Notes: a model not told the origin generated them from the sequence alone. A DNA stretch of 64,000 nucleotides from Abelmoschus esculentus (GCA_035048815.1 JAUCBN010000024.1:8058001-8122000); one strand, 5' to 3'; shown: positions 37,207 through 51,107, counted from the stretch's first letter. Numbers and translations: made by a program.

Positions 37207-39184
37207 ATGTCCAGATGGTCTACTGATGGACCTCTCTATCCTATAGTGCCTAAAATTGAGAATTTGTTTCGTCAAAGAAGGCGTAATCAGCGTAGAGACA
37301 TAGACCCACCACAAGTTCAAGACCCAGTAATTCAAAATGTCGAGGCAAATCAGCACGTTGTTGCACCTCGACCAAGAGCTATTAGGGATCATTTAAATCC
37401 TATCTTGGATGATCTTAATCCTGACATCGTGCCACCCAAAATTACAACTATATATTTTGAACTTAAGCCTGTTATGTTCAATATGCTTAACTCGATTGGG
37501 CAATTTGGAGGTATGGCGCATGAAGATGCAAGGCAACATATCAGGGCATTTTTAGAAGTTTGTGACTCATTCCGTCAACAAGGAGTTCATGAGGATGTCT
37601 TGAAACTCAAGCTATTTCCTTATTCTCTATGTGGTCGAGCAAGGGGATGGTTGAGTGGAGTCCCATCCGGATTAATGGAGTCATGGGCTGATCTATGCAA
37701 GAGCTTTTTGCTCCGCTATAATCCTCCGAATCTCAATACTCAACTTAGAAACGACATTGCTTCTTTTCGACAAGGTGGCGATGAGTCGATGAGTGAATGT
37801 TGGGATCGATACAAGGGACTGCTTCGCAAGTGTACAAATCATAGATTTCAAGATTGGACTCAAGTTGTGATGTTCTACAATAGAGTCAATGCACCAACTA
37901 GGATGATGCTAGATGCTTCGGCAAATAGAACTTTGCTAGACAAATCACCCGAGGAGACATTTAACATTCTTGATAGAATTGTCAACAATGACTATCAATT
38001 TCCTTATACAAGATTTAGAACCGGGAGGAAGGCACAAGGGACATTTGAGCTTGACATGAAAGACTCATTATCTACCCAACTCTCAGCTATCACCAACATG
38101 TTGAAGAGCATTCAACGTTCCAATAAAGTGTAGGAAGTGAAGATGGTCAGTTCAGTATGTCTGATATTCCATGGTAATCATCACGGGAGTGAGTGCCTAA
38201 GAAGCCATGAGACATCGAATTATATGAGCAATTTCAACCGAGGCAACAACAATCCCTACTCAAACACCTACAATCCAGGATGGAGATAGCATCCAAATTT
38301 TTTATGGGGATACCATGGACCCAACAATCCTAATCTCCAAGCACGGAACCAAAATCAGCATGAGTCCCTAAATTTTCAACCGAATATGCCCTGGCAAAAT
38401 TAGAAGAAGGGGGCTGCATCATCATCTAATACTAGTTCTTTGGAGGCGACTATGCAAGATTTTATTCTAAGTACCAAGATGATGTTTCAAGAGCATACAA
38501 CTGCCGTCAAGAACCAAGGTACTCTACTACAAAGCCACAGTGCTTCATTGCGAAATCTGGAGAGTCAGGTTGGCCAAATTGCCACGGCATTATAGGAGCG
38601 TCAGCCTTAACGTCTGCCGAGTGATACTGAAGTCACTAAGCTGCATGGTAAAGAGCACTGTAGTGCAATCACACTCAGAAGTGGTACTCAACTTAATCAG
38701 CAAGATAAGTTTTTGGGGAAGAAGTCTGAAGATTCCCTATCCGAGCCTGTGCAAGAAGAAATGCCTGAGCAAAATTTCGAGGAAAATGACCAGGAGGAAG
38801 GTTTGATAAAGGAACCTACCGATAGAGGAGCAAAAATGCCACGGTAAAACCAGTTCCTACACCACTAGTGGAAGAAGTTAGACCCTCACCACCCTTTCCC
38901 CAGAGGCTCAAGAAGCAGAACGATGAAATTCAGTTTAAAAGTTTGTGGACAAGTTAGATCAACTATACATAAATGTCTCGCTATTGGAGGCAATTGACCA
39001 GATGCCCACCTACGCTAAATTTTTGAAGGAGATAGTCACGAAGAAGCGTAAAGTGGAGAAGTTCGAGACAATTGCCACGGCAAAAGAGTATTGCTCTACT
39101 TTAAGTAACCTACCATCAAAGAAGAAGGATCCGGATAGCTTCATTATTCCTTGTACCATTGGAGAAAAGTTTTTTGGGAAAGCA
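37207..39184 (+). pseudogene. Athila-like gag-protease, truncated
   Basis: Plus-strand structural polyprotein of the older element. 37207-38133 is an intact 308-codon frame holding the capsid core: VMFNMLNSIGQFGG, EDARQHIRAFLEVCDSF, LKLFPYSLCGRARGWL, LLRYNPPN, FRQGGDESMSECWDRYK and FYNRVNAPTRMMLDA. After a stop the rest continues in pieces (LRNLESQVGQIATAL, then PFPQRLKKQN), and then 38945-39184 with DKLDQLYINVSLLEAIDQMP, SKKKDPDSFIIPCTIG and ending FFGKA. That is the protease entry, where relatives continue with LCDLGASINLMP. The frame ends because a minus-strand LTR is inserted at 39185. Confidence 0.9.
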
Positions 39185-41884
39185 TGATGCGTGTATAAAA
39201 AAAGTGATTAAGTGCAAGTGTACACGTCAAGTAATATAATGATAGGTATTTATCGAATATCGTTCTCCACAGGGACTGATGTACTCAATATGCCTCATTC
39301 TCCTTCCTTGCTTCTGAAGTTAATAAAAATAAAAACACAAATAAAAAGATTTGTTGAATAACTAAATAACAAAAGCTTAAATAAAAGGTTGAGAACGAAT
39401 AGAGAGAATGGGTAGGATCCAGTTGTGTCATATAGTGGATTCGATTGATCTGTTCTTGTTCAATACAATGGCATTGCACTGCCTCGGTAGTATTGTAGAT
39501 ACTGTCTCGGCAACGACAATGTTCTCTTTCGCGACAATCTTTTGCGCTTGGGTAGAATTACCAAAGTTCGGTAAAGTATCCTTGAATGATTCCGCTTATC
39601 ACTAAGTCGAAACACTGTTGATGACTAGTCCTTGATGATACCTCTCGGCGTGAATCAATTATTGATGCATGCAATAAAAGCGCAATTGAGTGCAAGTGTA
39701 CACGTCGTCAAGTAATAAAGTGATAAGTATATCGTGTATCGTCTCCACAGGGATTGGTATACTTAATATGTCTCCACTTGTTCCCTTGCTCCTGAAAGAT
39801 AAAGTAAAAGCACAGATAAGTGGGTTTGTTTAACTAACTAAATAATTAAATAATAAAACATAAAATAAAAGGTTGAGAACGATATAGAGAAAATAGGTAG
39901 GATCCAGTTGCGTCAATTAGTGGATTCGATTGATCTTCTTCATGTTCAATGTAATTACACAATACTGCTTCGACAGTACTACAGATACAGCCTCGACAGC
40001 ATTAGTATTCTCTATCGCGGCAATCTCTTGCTCTTGGGTAGATGCATCAGAGTTCAGCAAAGTGTCCGTAGTTGACTCCGCTTATCTCTAAGTCAGAGCG
40101 TTGTTGATGAATGGTCCTTGACGATACCTCTCGGCGTAAATCAACGATAATCACCAACCAATCCAACACTTCTTTTAGCTGCAAAAACTCTTAACCTATC
40201 TCTAGGCCGAGTTAGTGTCTACAACACCGTACTTATCCCTTTCGTGAATCTACATCTCTCGATGCTAGATAAATATATTACTTACAAACTTCTCTCTCGA
40301 GCTTGAATGCAAGAACAAGGAATTACAATAGGATAAGCAAATTTTGATATTATTATTGCATTAGAACAAGAAACAAGAAACAATCTTCTCTCATTAATAT
40401 CCACAACCTTCACCTATCCCTAAGAAATTAAGAACATAATGTCGATAGGTACAATTCTTAGGGAGAAGGGTTTCTCTAAAATTGACTCTCTAAACAATGT
40501 GGCTGGCTAGACTATATATAGTCTTAACCTAGGGCAAACTTTTCCTAAATAGACTCTAACTTGGAGTAAGGAACAAGTCTTCTTCAAGAGATCTGATATT
40601 TCCAATTTTGCCACCTTCTAGAAGGATTTTTCCGTTTGGTCTTTGACTTGGGCTTTTAGTGCGCTAGCCTGGTCCAATTGGTGCGCTGCATCTTTCAGAA
40701 TATTCTCTATATTTTTATCTTTCATTGCGCCTCCAATGTTGGTGCTGCCACTATGGGTGCTGCCGTGGCTTTGTTTTCTTCCTCGGCCTCAATACTGCTT
40801 CACTGCTACTTCGGCCCTGAATATTCCTGCATGTACAGAATATGTAATAATATCTGCATTCTCTATAAATATTGACTTTGTAAGTAGTGATGACGGAATA
40901 TCCAATATTGTGCAAAGGATCCATATTTCAGTTCAAGTTGGTGTATAATAGATACATAAAATACCATGAGAAGGGTATTAAATAACTGCCTTTTAGGCAC
41001 TCATCAATTATAATCACCAACCAATCCCACACTTCTTTTAGCCACTGAAACTCTTAACCTGTCTTTAGGTTGAGTTAGTGTCTACAACAACGCACTTACC
41101 CCTTTCGTGAATCTAACTCTCTCGATATTAGATAAATGAATCACTTACAAGCCCCTCTCTCAAGTTTGAATGCAAGAACAAAGAATGACAATAGGATAAG
41201 CAAATTTGATATTCTTTATTGTATTGAAACAAGGAAACAAATACAATCTTCTCACACTAATATTCAACAACCTTCACCTAACCCTAAAAAAGCTTAGAAC
41301 ATATTATAATGAAGAACACAATTTTTAGGGTAAAGCTTTCTCTCCAATTCCTCTCTCTCAATACATTGGACGGCTCTTGTATTTATAGTCTAGACCTAGG
41401 GTGACTTTTCCTAAGTAGAATATAACTTGTAGTAGGAAACAAGTGATAAAAATATAATATTTCCAAGTTTAATTCTATCTAGAAGACTATTCCCGCGTGA
41501 CCTTTGACTTGGTCTTTTCACATGCTAATCAGCTCCAATCCAAACGTTTCAAGTCCAGGCATTCTCAGTTTATTTTCTCTTTCAATCGCCTAACATCAGT
41601 ACTGGAACTTCTGCTACCGCGGCTTGCTTCTGCCTTCGGCAATGCTGCTGCCTCGACATTGGTTCTGCCTTTGGCACTACTGCTTCCTTGATAGGTAATT
41701 TTTGCAACTACATAAAAACATGCTATAAAGCCTTTTTTTCTCAAAAATATCATCTTTATATGTTGTGGCAACAAAATATCAATTATTGGATAATAAGTAT
41801 ATATATCAGTTTAAATTAGTGGGTAATGAGTACATATTGTTTAGGAAAAGAATAATAAATAATAGCATTTTTAAACACTCATCA
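39185..41884 (-). mobile_element. Athila-like 3' LTR containing a solo LTR
   Basis: The outer LTR runs from TGATGCGTGT (39185) to ACTCATCA (41884). Without the inner solo LTR and one TSD copy it is about 1,351 bp, like its relatives at 55315 and 62348. It belongs to the minus-strand element whose pol lies at 42920-45725. It interrupts the plus-strand protease, and the matching right-hand target duplication is missing. Confidence 0.85.
39663..41006 (-). mobile_element. Solo LTR nested in a related LTR, TSD ATTAT
   Basis: 1,344 bp, TGATGCATGC to GCACTCATCA, flanked by ATTAT (39658-39662 and 41007-41011). The outer LTR reads through cleanly once it is removed: GTGAATCAATTAT joins ATTATAATCACC, as in uninterrupted relatives. 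Both LTRs are of the same family, so recombination between them is possible. Confidence 0.9.
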
Positions 41885-42919
41885 AATACCCCTAAACTCG
41901 AACTATTGCTTGTCCTCAAGCAATGCAAAACATCAAATTGCCGAACCTTATTCTTTCTTGGTCTTATTTTTCCATCTATTCTCTCCACCATAACTATGTC
42001 TATGTTCCAATCCTAGCCTTTAGTTTACTCAAGGATTTCTACTCAGAAATAAACTATAAGATTATGTGAGTGTGTGAGTTTTTGTAGATAAAGTTGATTA
42101 AAGGCTTTCTTAGATAAACTCTAAGTTCAAGACAAGTAGACTTGGAATGGTTGTTTCTCTTCTAAAAGACATCAATATCTTGAGCCTGTTTTGGGCACCT
42201 AAAGAGTTGTGCTTCCTTTTAAGTTCCAGTCTATTTTTCTTTCTTTCCTTAGGCATACTAGAGCCAGTTTTGGGCACCTCTAGCACGAAAAAGAGTAATT
42301 TCCTAGAGCAAATGATAGGCTCCTCTAGTTACATTCCTTAGGATCTAAGTCTTTATCACCTAAGTTTATTAAAAGAACTCCTAAATCAAATAAGTTCCAA
42401 AAGTGTTTGTTGATTCTAACCTTATAGTAAGCTTCTAAGTTCTATTCCTTAAGTATTCCAAGGTTATTTCTACAAAATAGAACCTAGTCATGGTAAGGGC
42501 AAATATTTCTAAAGCCTTAAAAGAATAAACTAAGGCAAAGCTGATGTAAGGCAATGCAAAAGTAAAGACAATTATTTCAAGTAAAGGTAGGTATAAAAAA
42601 AATTTGAATTAAGGTATCAAATTACTTTCTTTTCTAGTACTGCCGCGCGATAGTGAACTACCCTTGGCAATGCATTCATACACCCCCAAGCTCAAACTGA
42701 GCATTATCCTCAATGCTCAAATCTCACGACAAGTAAAGAAAATTGATTGGTTTATGAGAGATGCTACCGTTGATCGGTTGTTGTAGAATTGCTAAGAGAA
42801 GTGTTCTGTGATTTCTTATTTCTTACCTAAAACGAACATAAAGAAAATGAAGTAAAGGAAATCTAAATTAACATGAATCCTAAACTGAAAATGTTTAAAT
42901 AAAGGTTTAAATAGAGGAA
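41885..42919 (-). mobile_element. Athila-like 3' spacer without ORF-x
   Basis: Joins integrase to the 3' LTR. The hairpin module beside the LTR is intact at 41905-41924 (ATTGCTTG, TCCT, CAAGCAAT). The second is at 42699-42718 (GAGCATT, loop, AATGCTC) beside CACCCCCAAGCTCAAAC. Three GAGCC...GGCACCTC-type repeats lie at about 42182, 42258 and 42304. Unlike the elements at 31757 and 55315, there is no trace of ORF-x here. Confidence 0.7.
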
Positions 42920-45725
42920 TTAATTCATAGGAGGAATGTATGTTAGTGCATTAATTAGAGTGATTGTCTCTATTGCTTTCATCTCTTGATGACCAGAGTA
43001 GTGCTTCAACCGTTTACCATTCACTTTGAATTCTTGCCCATTTTTATGTGATTTGATTATGAATGCTCCGTGTGAATAAGTTTTGACAATTTTAAATGGG
43101 CCTGACTATCTGGATCTAAGTTTTCCTAGGAACAATTTGAGTCTGGAATTGAAAAGGAGTACTTGCTATCCTGGTAGGAACTGTTGCGGCAGTAGTTTAT
43201 TGTCATGCCAACGTTTCATCTTTTCTTTGTAGATTTTGGCATTTTCATACGCTACTGCTTTGAATTCGTCTATTTCATTGAGCTCTAGCAGTCGTTTTTG
43301 GCTTAGCTTTCTCCCATTCCATATTCAGATTCTTTACTGCCCAATAAGCTTTATGTTCAATTTCTAATGGCAGATGGCAAGCTTTTCCAAATACCAACCT
43401 ATAGGGATATGTTCCTAATAGGGTTTTGTAGGTTGTCCTATATGCCCATAAAGCATCATCTAAACGATGGGACCAATCCTTTCTAGACAAGTTCACCACC
43501 TTTTCAAGGATTTATTTTAATTCCCTATTTGAAATTTCAGCTTGCCCATTTGTCTGTGGATGGTATGCTTTTGCAATTCTATGAGTGACACCCATTTTCT
43601 TTAATGCCGCAACAATGAGTTTGTTATCAAAGTGCTTCCCTTCATCACTAATGATGGCTCTCGGGACTCAAAATCTTATGAAAATGTTTTTCTTAAGAAA
43701 TTTTTGTACAGTCTTGAAGTCATTGTGAGGTGTGGCAATTGTTTCTACCTATTTTGACACATAGTCCACTACTACCAGGATGTAGAGATTGCCTTGAGAT
43801 GATGAGAATGGTCCCATGAAATCTATTCCCCAGACATCAAATAATTCTACTCTTAGTATGTGTTTTTATGGCATCTCGTTGCGTCTAGAGATGTTGCCCG
43901 TTCTTTGGCATCGGTCACAGTTTTTGTAATAGAGTTGGGCATCCTTGAAGAGTGTAGGCCAATAAGGGTCTGATTGAAGCACATTAGCTGCTATTCTATT
44001 TCCTCCAAAATGTCATCCACAAGGTAGATCATGACACTGCCGAAGTACTTCTTGTTGCTCATCTTCAGGAACACATCTTCTTATAGCCTGATCTGCACAT
44101 TGCTTAAATAAAAGAGGGTTGTCCCAGAAATAATGCTTGGCATTATGCTAAAACCTCTTTTTCTCGTTATAGTTAAGGTTATAAGGGATAATACTACTAG
44201 CTAAATAATTAACAAGATCCGCATACCAGGGAATGGTTTTCACTGTAGCAAGATCTTCTGTTGCTGAGATGTATTCATTCAGTGCTTCAACTGTATAGTT
44301 GTATATTGCCGTGGTTAATGCCTCGGCAGTGGTTTCGATAGTTGCTGTAATCTGCAGTATTTGTTCATCTGGGAAGACATCTTTTATTTCTTCTATTGCG
44401 TTGTTATTGCCTTCGTTGTCTAGTCTGGATAAGTTATCAACCACTTGATTCTCTGTATCTTTTCTATCTTTGATTTCCACATCAAATTCTTGTAAAAGGA
44501 GGATCCATCTTATTAGTCGTGGCTTGGCATCCTTCTTTGAGAATAGGTATTTAATGGCTGAGTGGTCAGTATGGACAATTACTTTTGTTCCAATAAGATA
44601 TGATTGGAATTTGTCAAAAGCGAATACTACTGCTAATAATTCTTTCTCTGTTGTAGTGTAATTGATTTGTGTCTCATTCAGTGTTTTACTAGCATAGTAA
44701 ATGACATGAAAGAAATTGTTCTTTCTCTGTCCAAGTGCTTCCCCGACAGCATGGTCACTTACATCGCATATTAATTCGAAGGGCAGCGACCAGTCTGGTG
44801 GGACTACTATTGGTGTTGTGACCAATTTCTCTTTTAGTGCTTCGAATGCTTCAGTATATTCTTTGTTAAATTTGAACTTTCTGTCTTACTCGAGCAGGTT
44901 ACAAAGAGGTTTAGAAATTTTGGAAAAGTTAGACATAAACCTCCTATAAAAACCTACATGGCCCAAGAAGCTTCGGATTCCTTTTACAGAAATTGGTGGG
45001 GGGAAATTCTTTTATCACATCAATATTTGCTTTATCTACTTCAATTCCTTCTGATGATATTTTGTGTCCCAATACTATGTCCTCATTTACCATGAAGTGA
45101 CATTTTTCCCAATTGAGGACTAAATTGGATTCTTCACATCTTTGTAGTACTTTTTCTAAATTGCCGAGGCAGTGATCAAAGCTGTCTCCAAAGACTGAAA
45201 AATCATCCATAAATATATCCAGGAAGTCCTCTATCATGTCAGAAAAAATTGCCATCATGCATCTCTGAAAGGTTGCCGGAGTATTACAGAGGCCGAACTA
45301 TATTCGTCTAAAAGCATATGTTACATATGGGCACGTGAAGGTGGTTTTTGCCTGGTCTTCTAGATCAATGGAAATTTGATTATATCCTGAATAACCATCA
45401 AGGAAACAATAGTAAGGTTTACCAGCAAGTCTATCCTTTCATCAATAAAGGGTAAGGGGAAATGATTATTTCTTTACGCGCTACCTCCTTCATGGCATGG
45501 TTAAGTCTCCTTTGAGTCTCGACAGTGGGTTTATGATCTTCCTCTAGAAGGATTTTATACATACAAATTGTCGGGCTTTTTCCCTTCAAATCGTCAATGG
45601 ACCACCCAAGTGCCTTTTTGTGTTGCTGCAGCATCTTGATTAAGTTTTGTTCCTGTTCTGGCTGCAACTTAGAAGAAATGATTACGAGCATTGTGTGGTT
45701 AGCTCCATCTAATTTAAAAAGATTA
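42920..45725 (-). pseudogene. Athila-like pol: RT, RNase H, integrase (broken)
   Basis: Minus strand, 5' end at right. 45690-45431 is the pre-RT region (VIISSKLQPEQE, LGWSIDDLKGKSP, MYKILLEED). 45258-44944 is RT with the catalytic FMDDFSVFG and LGHKISSEGIEVD. 44825-44148 is the RNase H region (ICDVSDHAVGEALGQ, YYASKTLNE, YTTTEKELLAVVFAFDKF, VHTDHSAIKYL). 44150-43500 holds the integrase core with stops. 43499-42920 is the integrase end (DALWAYRTTYKT, RLVFGKACHLPLE, then the GPF-type domain). Multiple stops and frameshifts make it inactive. It ends abruptly at about 45715 where Tekay LTR sequence begins, so gag, protease and the 5' LTR are missing. Confidence 0.9.
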
Positions 45726-46551
45726 GCAAAAGCATTGAATGAGATCCAAAAAGATTTCACAAAAGCATTCACAAAATCATTAGATCTACTAACATTGAAA
45801 ATATAAAATTAAGTTTTATTCAAAGATTAGCAAGCTAATACTTGGGAATTTCAATAAAGAACCTTAGAAAAGATTTAAAATCCAGCAAATTACCTTTGAG
45901 ATCTATTCACCAAAAAGATGAAGTTTTCTCTTCTTGATTCCTTGCAATTTGGTGTTGATTTGATAAAATTGATGGTTAGGTTTTGTAAAGAATGGAAAGA
46001 TGATTAATATAAAGTAATCTTTGTTGAAAAAGATGCAAATATCAGCAAGGAATTGAAAAAAAGGATGAAGGAAAATGGAGAGAAAATGAGAGAAAAAGAT
46101 GAGAGAAAAAAGGTAGTTAAGTGAGAAAATGATTATCATCTTTAATCAATCTAATTAAAAAGCATTTTGGTGAATAAATCATTATTTAAAAATTAAATTG
46201 GGTTTAGACCCTCTAAGGATTCTAAGTATAGCTTGCTTTTCAATTTAGTCACTAAAACAACAATTTTCAAAAATCACAAATTAAGTCATTTGTTTTCCAA
46301 AAATTACAAATTGGTCACTTATGCATAATTAAGCATAATTAAAAATCAATTTAAAGTTCAAATTATATTCTTTTAATTTTGAAACATCTTTTTAATATTT
46401 TTAAACCATATTCCAAAATTATTATTTTTCTAATTAAAAATACTCTCATTTTATATTTCCTCAGAATAACGAACCGGAGAACCTGATTCGATCCGAATCG
46501 AATTCTCCTAACTAAAGCCTAAACTAATAACCCCAAAATCAGGATGTTAAA
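45706..46551 (-). mobile_element. Truncated Tekay 3' LTR
   Basis: Aligns closely with 54020-54851 of the 5' LTR (GCATTGAATGAGATCC..., AAGATGAAGTTTTCTC...). The terminal base has changed (GTTAAA for GTTACA). Homology stops at about CCATCTAATTT, a short stretch that also occurs at the matching place in the intact LTR, so the junction with Athila pol looks like a microhomology-mediated deletion. Confidence 0.85.
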
Positions 46552-49500
46552 ACTCTCCCCCTCTTAAGAAAATTTCGTCCTCGAAATTTTACTTGAAGCA
46601 AACAAGTGAGGAACTGCTCCTCCATGCTTTTCCTTGTCTTCCAAGTTGCTTCTTCAACACCTCGGTGTTTCCAAAGCACTTTAACTAAATCTATGGTCTT
46701 TCCTCGAAGAACCTTTATATACACATCCAAAATCCTCACCGGTTCTTCCTCATAACTCATATCCGCCCTTAACTCAATTTCTTCAACCGGAACAACATGA
46801 GAAGGATCCGATCTATATCTACGAAGCATTGATACATGAAAAACATCATACATCCTGCTCAACTCCTCTGGCAACCTCAATCTATAAGCAACAGGACCAA
46901 CACGCTCCAACACCTCATATGGCCCAATAAAACGAGGACCCAACTTACCCTTACGTCCAAACCTTATCACCTTCTTCCATGGAGAAACCTTAAGAAACAC
47001 TTTGTCTCCAACAGCATACTCTATCTCTCTATGCTTTAAATCAGCATAAGACTTCTGCCTATCTGAAGCTTCCTTAAGTTTAGCACATATAAACTTAACT
47101 TTCTCATCTGTATCCTTCAACACTTGGGGCAAAGAAACATACTTCTGTCCAACGTCCTTCCAACACAAAGGTGTACGACACTTACGCCCATATAACGCCT
47201 CAAACGGTGCCATCTGTATACTTGTCTGGAAACTATTATTATAAGCAAACTCTACCAACGACAATTGCTTCTCCCAAGAACCTCGAAACTCGATGACACA
47301 ACACCTCAACGTATCTTCTAAAGTCTGAATAACACGCTCAGACTGACCATCCGTCTCTAGATGATAAGCTGTACTAAAGCTAAGCCTCGTACCCAAAGTT
47401 GTCTGCAAACTCCTCCAAAACTTAGATGTAAACTGTGGATCTCTTCCGATATGATCGATTTAGGCACACCATGCAACCTTACTACTTCAGAAACATACAA
47501 ATCCGCCAACTTATCCATGGAGTACATCGTATGCACGGCAAGAAAATGTGCACACTTCATAACTCTATGAACAATCACCCAAATATAATCCTTTTTGGAC
47601 GATGTTAATGGCAACCCCGTCACAAAATCCATGGTAATTCTCTCACATTTCTATTCCAGAACTTAAACCGGTTGCAACAACCCTACAGGAAACTGATGTT
47701 CAACTTTCACCCGCTGGCACACCATACAACGAGATACAAATTCCGTCATATCTTTCTTTAAACCAACCCAAAAGTATACACTTTTGAGATCTCTATACAT
47801 CTTCACACTACCCGAATGTATAGCAAACGGACTAGTATGAGCTTCCGCCAAGATAGCTTGCCTCAACTCCTGATCATCCGGCACCACAATCCGACCTCTA
47901 AAACACAACACCCCATCATCATCAAAATGATACTCGGTCGGTCTACCCTCAGTAATATCCTCCACAAAAGGTACCAAAGCCTCATCCTCTAACTGTTTCA
48001 CCCTGATCATCTCAACGAAAATAGGTTTTACTTGCAACTCCGCTACCAAACCATCTTCCTTAGAAATACTCAATCTAGCAAACATTGCTCTCAACTCAAC
48101 CGCTGCCTTACGACTCAAAGCATCGGCCACTATATTGGCTTTCCCCAGATGATACTCAATAGATAAATCATAATCCTTAAGCAACTTCATCCATCTTCGT
48201 TGCCTAAGGTTCAAATCCTTTTGTGACATGAGATACTTCAAATTCTTATGATCCGTGTATATAGTACACTTCTCTCCATACAAATAATGTCTCCAAACCT
48301 TCAAGGCAAAAACCACCGCCGCCATCTCCAAATCATGAGTTAGATAATTCTTTTCATGTACCCTCAACTGTCTAGAAGCATAAGCTACAACTTTTCCTTC
48401 TTGCATCAAAACACACCCGAGACCTACGTATGATGCATGACTATAAACCATAAAATCCTTACCGGACTCGGGTTGAACCAACACCGGAGCACTAGTCAAC
48501 ACCTCTTTCAACTTCTCAAAACTCTTTTGTTGACTTTCTTTCCACTCAAAAGGAACTTTCTTTTGCAATAGCTTGGTCATAGGAGCAGCAATGCTCGAAA
48601 AACCCTCAACGAACCTACGATAATACCCAGCCAAGCCTAGGAAACTTCAAACCTCTGACACAGATCTCGGTTGCTTCCAACCCATAACAGCCTCTATCTT
48701 CTTTGGATCAACACTAATACCCTTTTCCGACACCATATGACCAAGAAACACCACTTCCTTTAACCAAAACTCACACTTACTTAGCTTAGCGTACAACTGG
48801 TCCTCTTTCAACGCTTGCAACACTATCCGTAAATGCCGATCATGATCTTCCTCGGCACGTGAATACATGAGGATATCATCTATGAACACTACCACAAACT
48901 GGTCCAAGTACTCGTGAAATACCCAGTACATCATATCCATATGAGCAGCAGGGGTATTTGTCAACCCAAACGACATCACCAATAACTCATAATGACCATG
49001 CCTTGTCCGAAAAGCCGTTTTTAACATATCCTCTTCTTTCACCTTCAACTGGTAGTACCCCGATCTTAAATCAATCTTCGAGAACACACTTGCTCCTCGA
49101 AACTGATCAAATAAATCGTCAATCCTCGGCAAAGGATACTTATTCTTCACGGTAAATTTATTCAATTGCCAATAATCAATGCATATCCTCATCGTGCCAT
49201 CTTTCTTCTTCACAAACAACACCGGTGCACCCCAAGGTGATACACTCGGTCGTATAAAACCACGATCAAGAAACTCCTGCAACTGCATCTTTAACTCCTT
49301 TAACTCCTTAGTGCCATGCTATAAGGAGTAATAGACACCGGATTAGTACCGGTATAAGTCTCAATACTAAACTCCACATCACGATCGAGAGGTAATCCTG
49401 ACAACTCCTCAGGAAAAACTTTTGGAAAGTCACATATTGTTCGAATGTCCTACACCCGAACCTCTCCTATCCTCGGGTTCATTACATATGCTAGATATAC

Positions 49501-51107
49501 CATACCACCATGTTGCATCAACTTTTCCGCTTGTAAGGCCGAAACCACATTGGATAAGAATCCGGTATACTTACTCTTTACCACAACCTCGTTACCATCT
49601 AACAACCTCAAGGTAACCCGCTTTTTTTTTCAAAATCCACCACAACTCTATGCTCTTTCAACCAATCAACACCCAAGATAAGTTTAAAACCATGAAACGG
49701 CAACTCCATCAAATCCAGCTCAAAGACATGCCCTTGTACCTCCAACGGACACCTCCTATACAACCTCCTTACGGTCACCGTCTCACCCAAAGAACTAGTA
49801 ACCACAACCCCCACATCTAAAACCTCAACAGGGATATCCAACAAATATACATACTCACTCAAAACATAAGAATGCGTAGATCCAGAATCTATCAAAGAAA
49901 ACAACGGTACATTTTGCAAAGAAAAAATATCTGCAACCACATCTGTAGCATTACGAGCCTTATGCTGAGCATAAACTCTGCGGCCATCACCCTGCCTCTG
50001 AAAAAGACCTCTACCTTCACCGCATCCTTTGCCAGGTATCACAACAGCCTCAACTCGGTTACCAACCTCACCAGCAAACCTCAGACAATCCCTCTTCTTG
50101 TGATCCTTAGATCCACAACAAATGCATGCACTAGTGGCCCACCAACACTCTCCCGGATGACGCCTAGAACACAAGTTACAAACTGCGATGTCACCACCAA
50201 CCCTCCCAAACTGTTGTGCACGACCACCTCGGCGTCGATCTATTCGGTATCGGTTGTCCTGAAACCTCTTACCCTTACCACCTTGAGCATTGGTCTCGTT
50301 AGACCTTTTCGCCGAATCGAAAGACTTTCTAGCCTCCCTCAAGGATTCCTCAACATCTTTGACCCGGTTCACCAACACATCAAACTCCTCATACTCAGCA
50401 ACTAGCAAATACGTCTTAATCTCCGAATCCAAACCATACCGGAACCTATCACACCTCTTACGCTCCGTAGGAATCAACTCCGGAGCATAGTGACTCAATA
50501 TGATAAAATGTATCTCATAGTCAGCTACACTCATAGAACCCTGAACCAACGACATGAACTCCCTCTTCCGAGCATCCTCGTATTGTGGACCCAAAAACTT
50601 CCGCACAAAGGCGGTCCTGAAATACTCCCATGTCAGGTTAGCAACAGCTACACCCGCTTTCGTAGTAGTCCACCATCTATAAGCATCTCCTTGAAGCAGA
50701 GAGACCATACAACCCAACCTCCAGGCATCCTAACAATCCATCTGGTCCAAAATCCTCTCAGTTCTAGCCAACCACTCCTTAGCTAAACTCGGGTCAGACC
50801 CACAAAACTCAGCACCACCCAAGCTATGCAGTCGCTTTAGCGGTAGCCCTGTGGTAACCACAACGGCAGGTGCGAGAGCCGGAACATGCACTCCAGCCAT
50901 AGCTGCTTGAAACACACCCGTCATCGCCTGTATGAACGAGGCAAACTCTCTAAACTGGCTTCCTGCAGGAACTGGAGGCACACCAGCGGGTGGCACACCA
51001 GCTGGTGGAGCAGGTGGAAGCGGTTCCTCCCTAACAGTCGCCTCTCCCTCTGCCTGACCATCGGTGATCAAGCTCGCACTAGCATGAGTCTCTTGTCTCG
51101 GAGGCAT
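46539..51107 (-). pseudogene. Tekay gag-pol polyprotein, disrupted
   Basis: The start codon is at 51107. Gag is interrupted by one nonsense codon at about 50730 and continues in frame to 49608. It has a CCHC knuckle (C-x2-C-x4-H-x4-C, in CICCGSKDHKKRDC). Protease has LIDSGSTHSYV. A one-base slip in a run of about ten T at 49621 shifts the frame. RT is at 49288-48647 (GAPVLFVKKKDGTMR, FIDDILMYSR). RNase H is at 48634-48100 (VVAYASRQLR, YTDHKNLKYL). The integrase zinc region (AIHSG, CMVCQ) is followed by the core at 47632-47357, where the second catalytic Asp region is damaged by frameshift. The third active-site region (TDGQSERVIQTLED) is at 47408 onward. The chromodomain-like tail has ILDVYIKVLRGK and HRGVEEATW. 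Inactive, but relatively young. Confidence 0.93.

Noticed and set aside
44470..44949. Plus-strand frames at 44470-44661 and 44716-44949
   Set aside because: They are antisense shadows of the Athila-like RNase H region.
49872..50405. Plus-strand 177-codon frame
   Set aside because: It lies antisense to Tekay gag. Its composition is that of a shadow and it has no recognisable domain.
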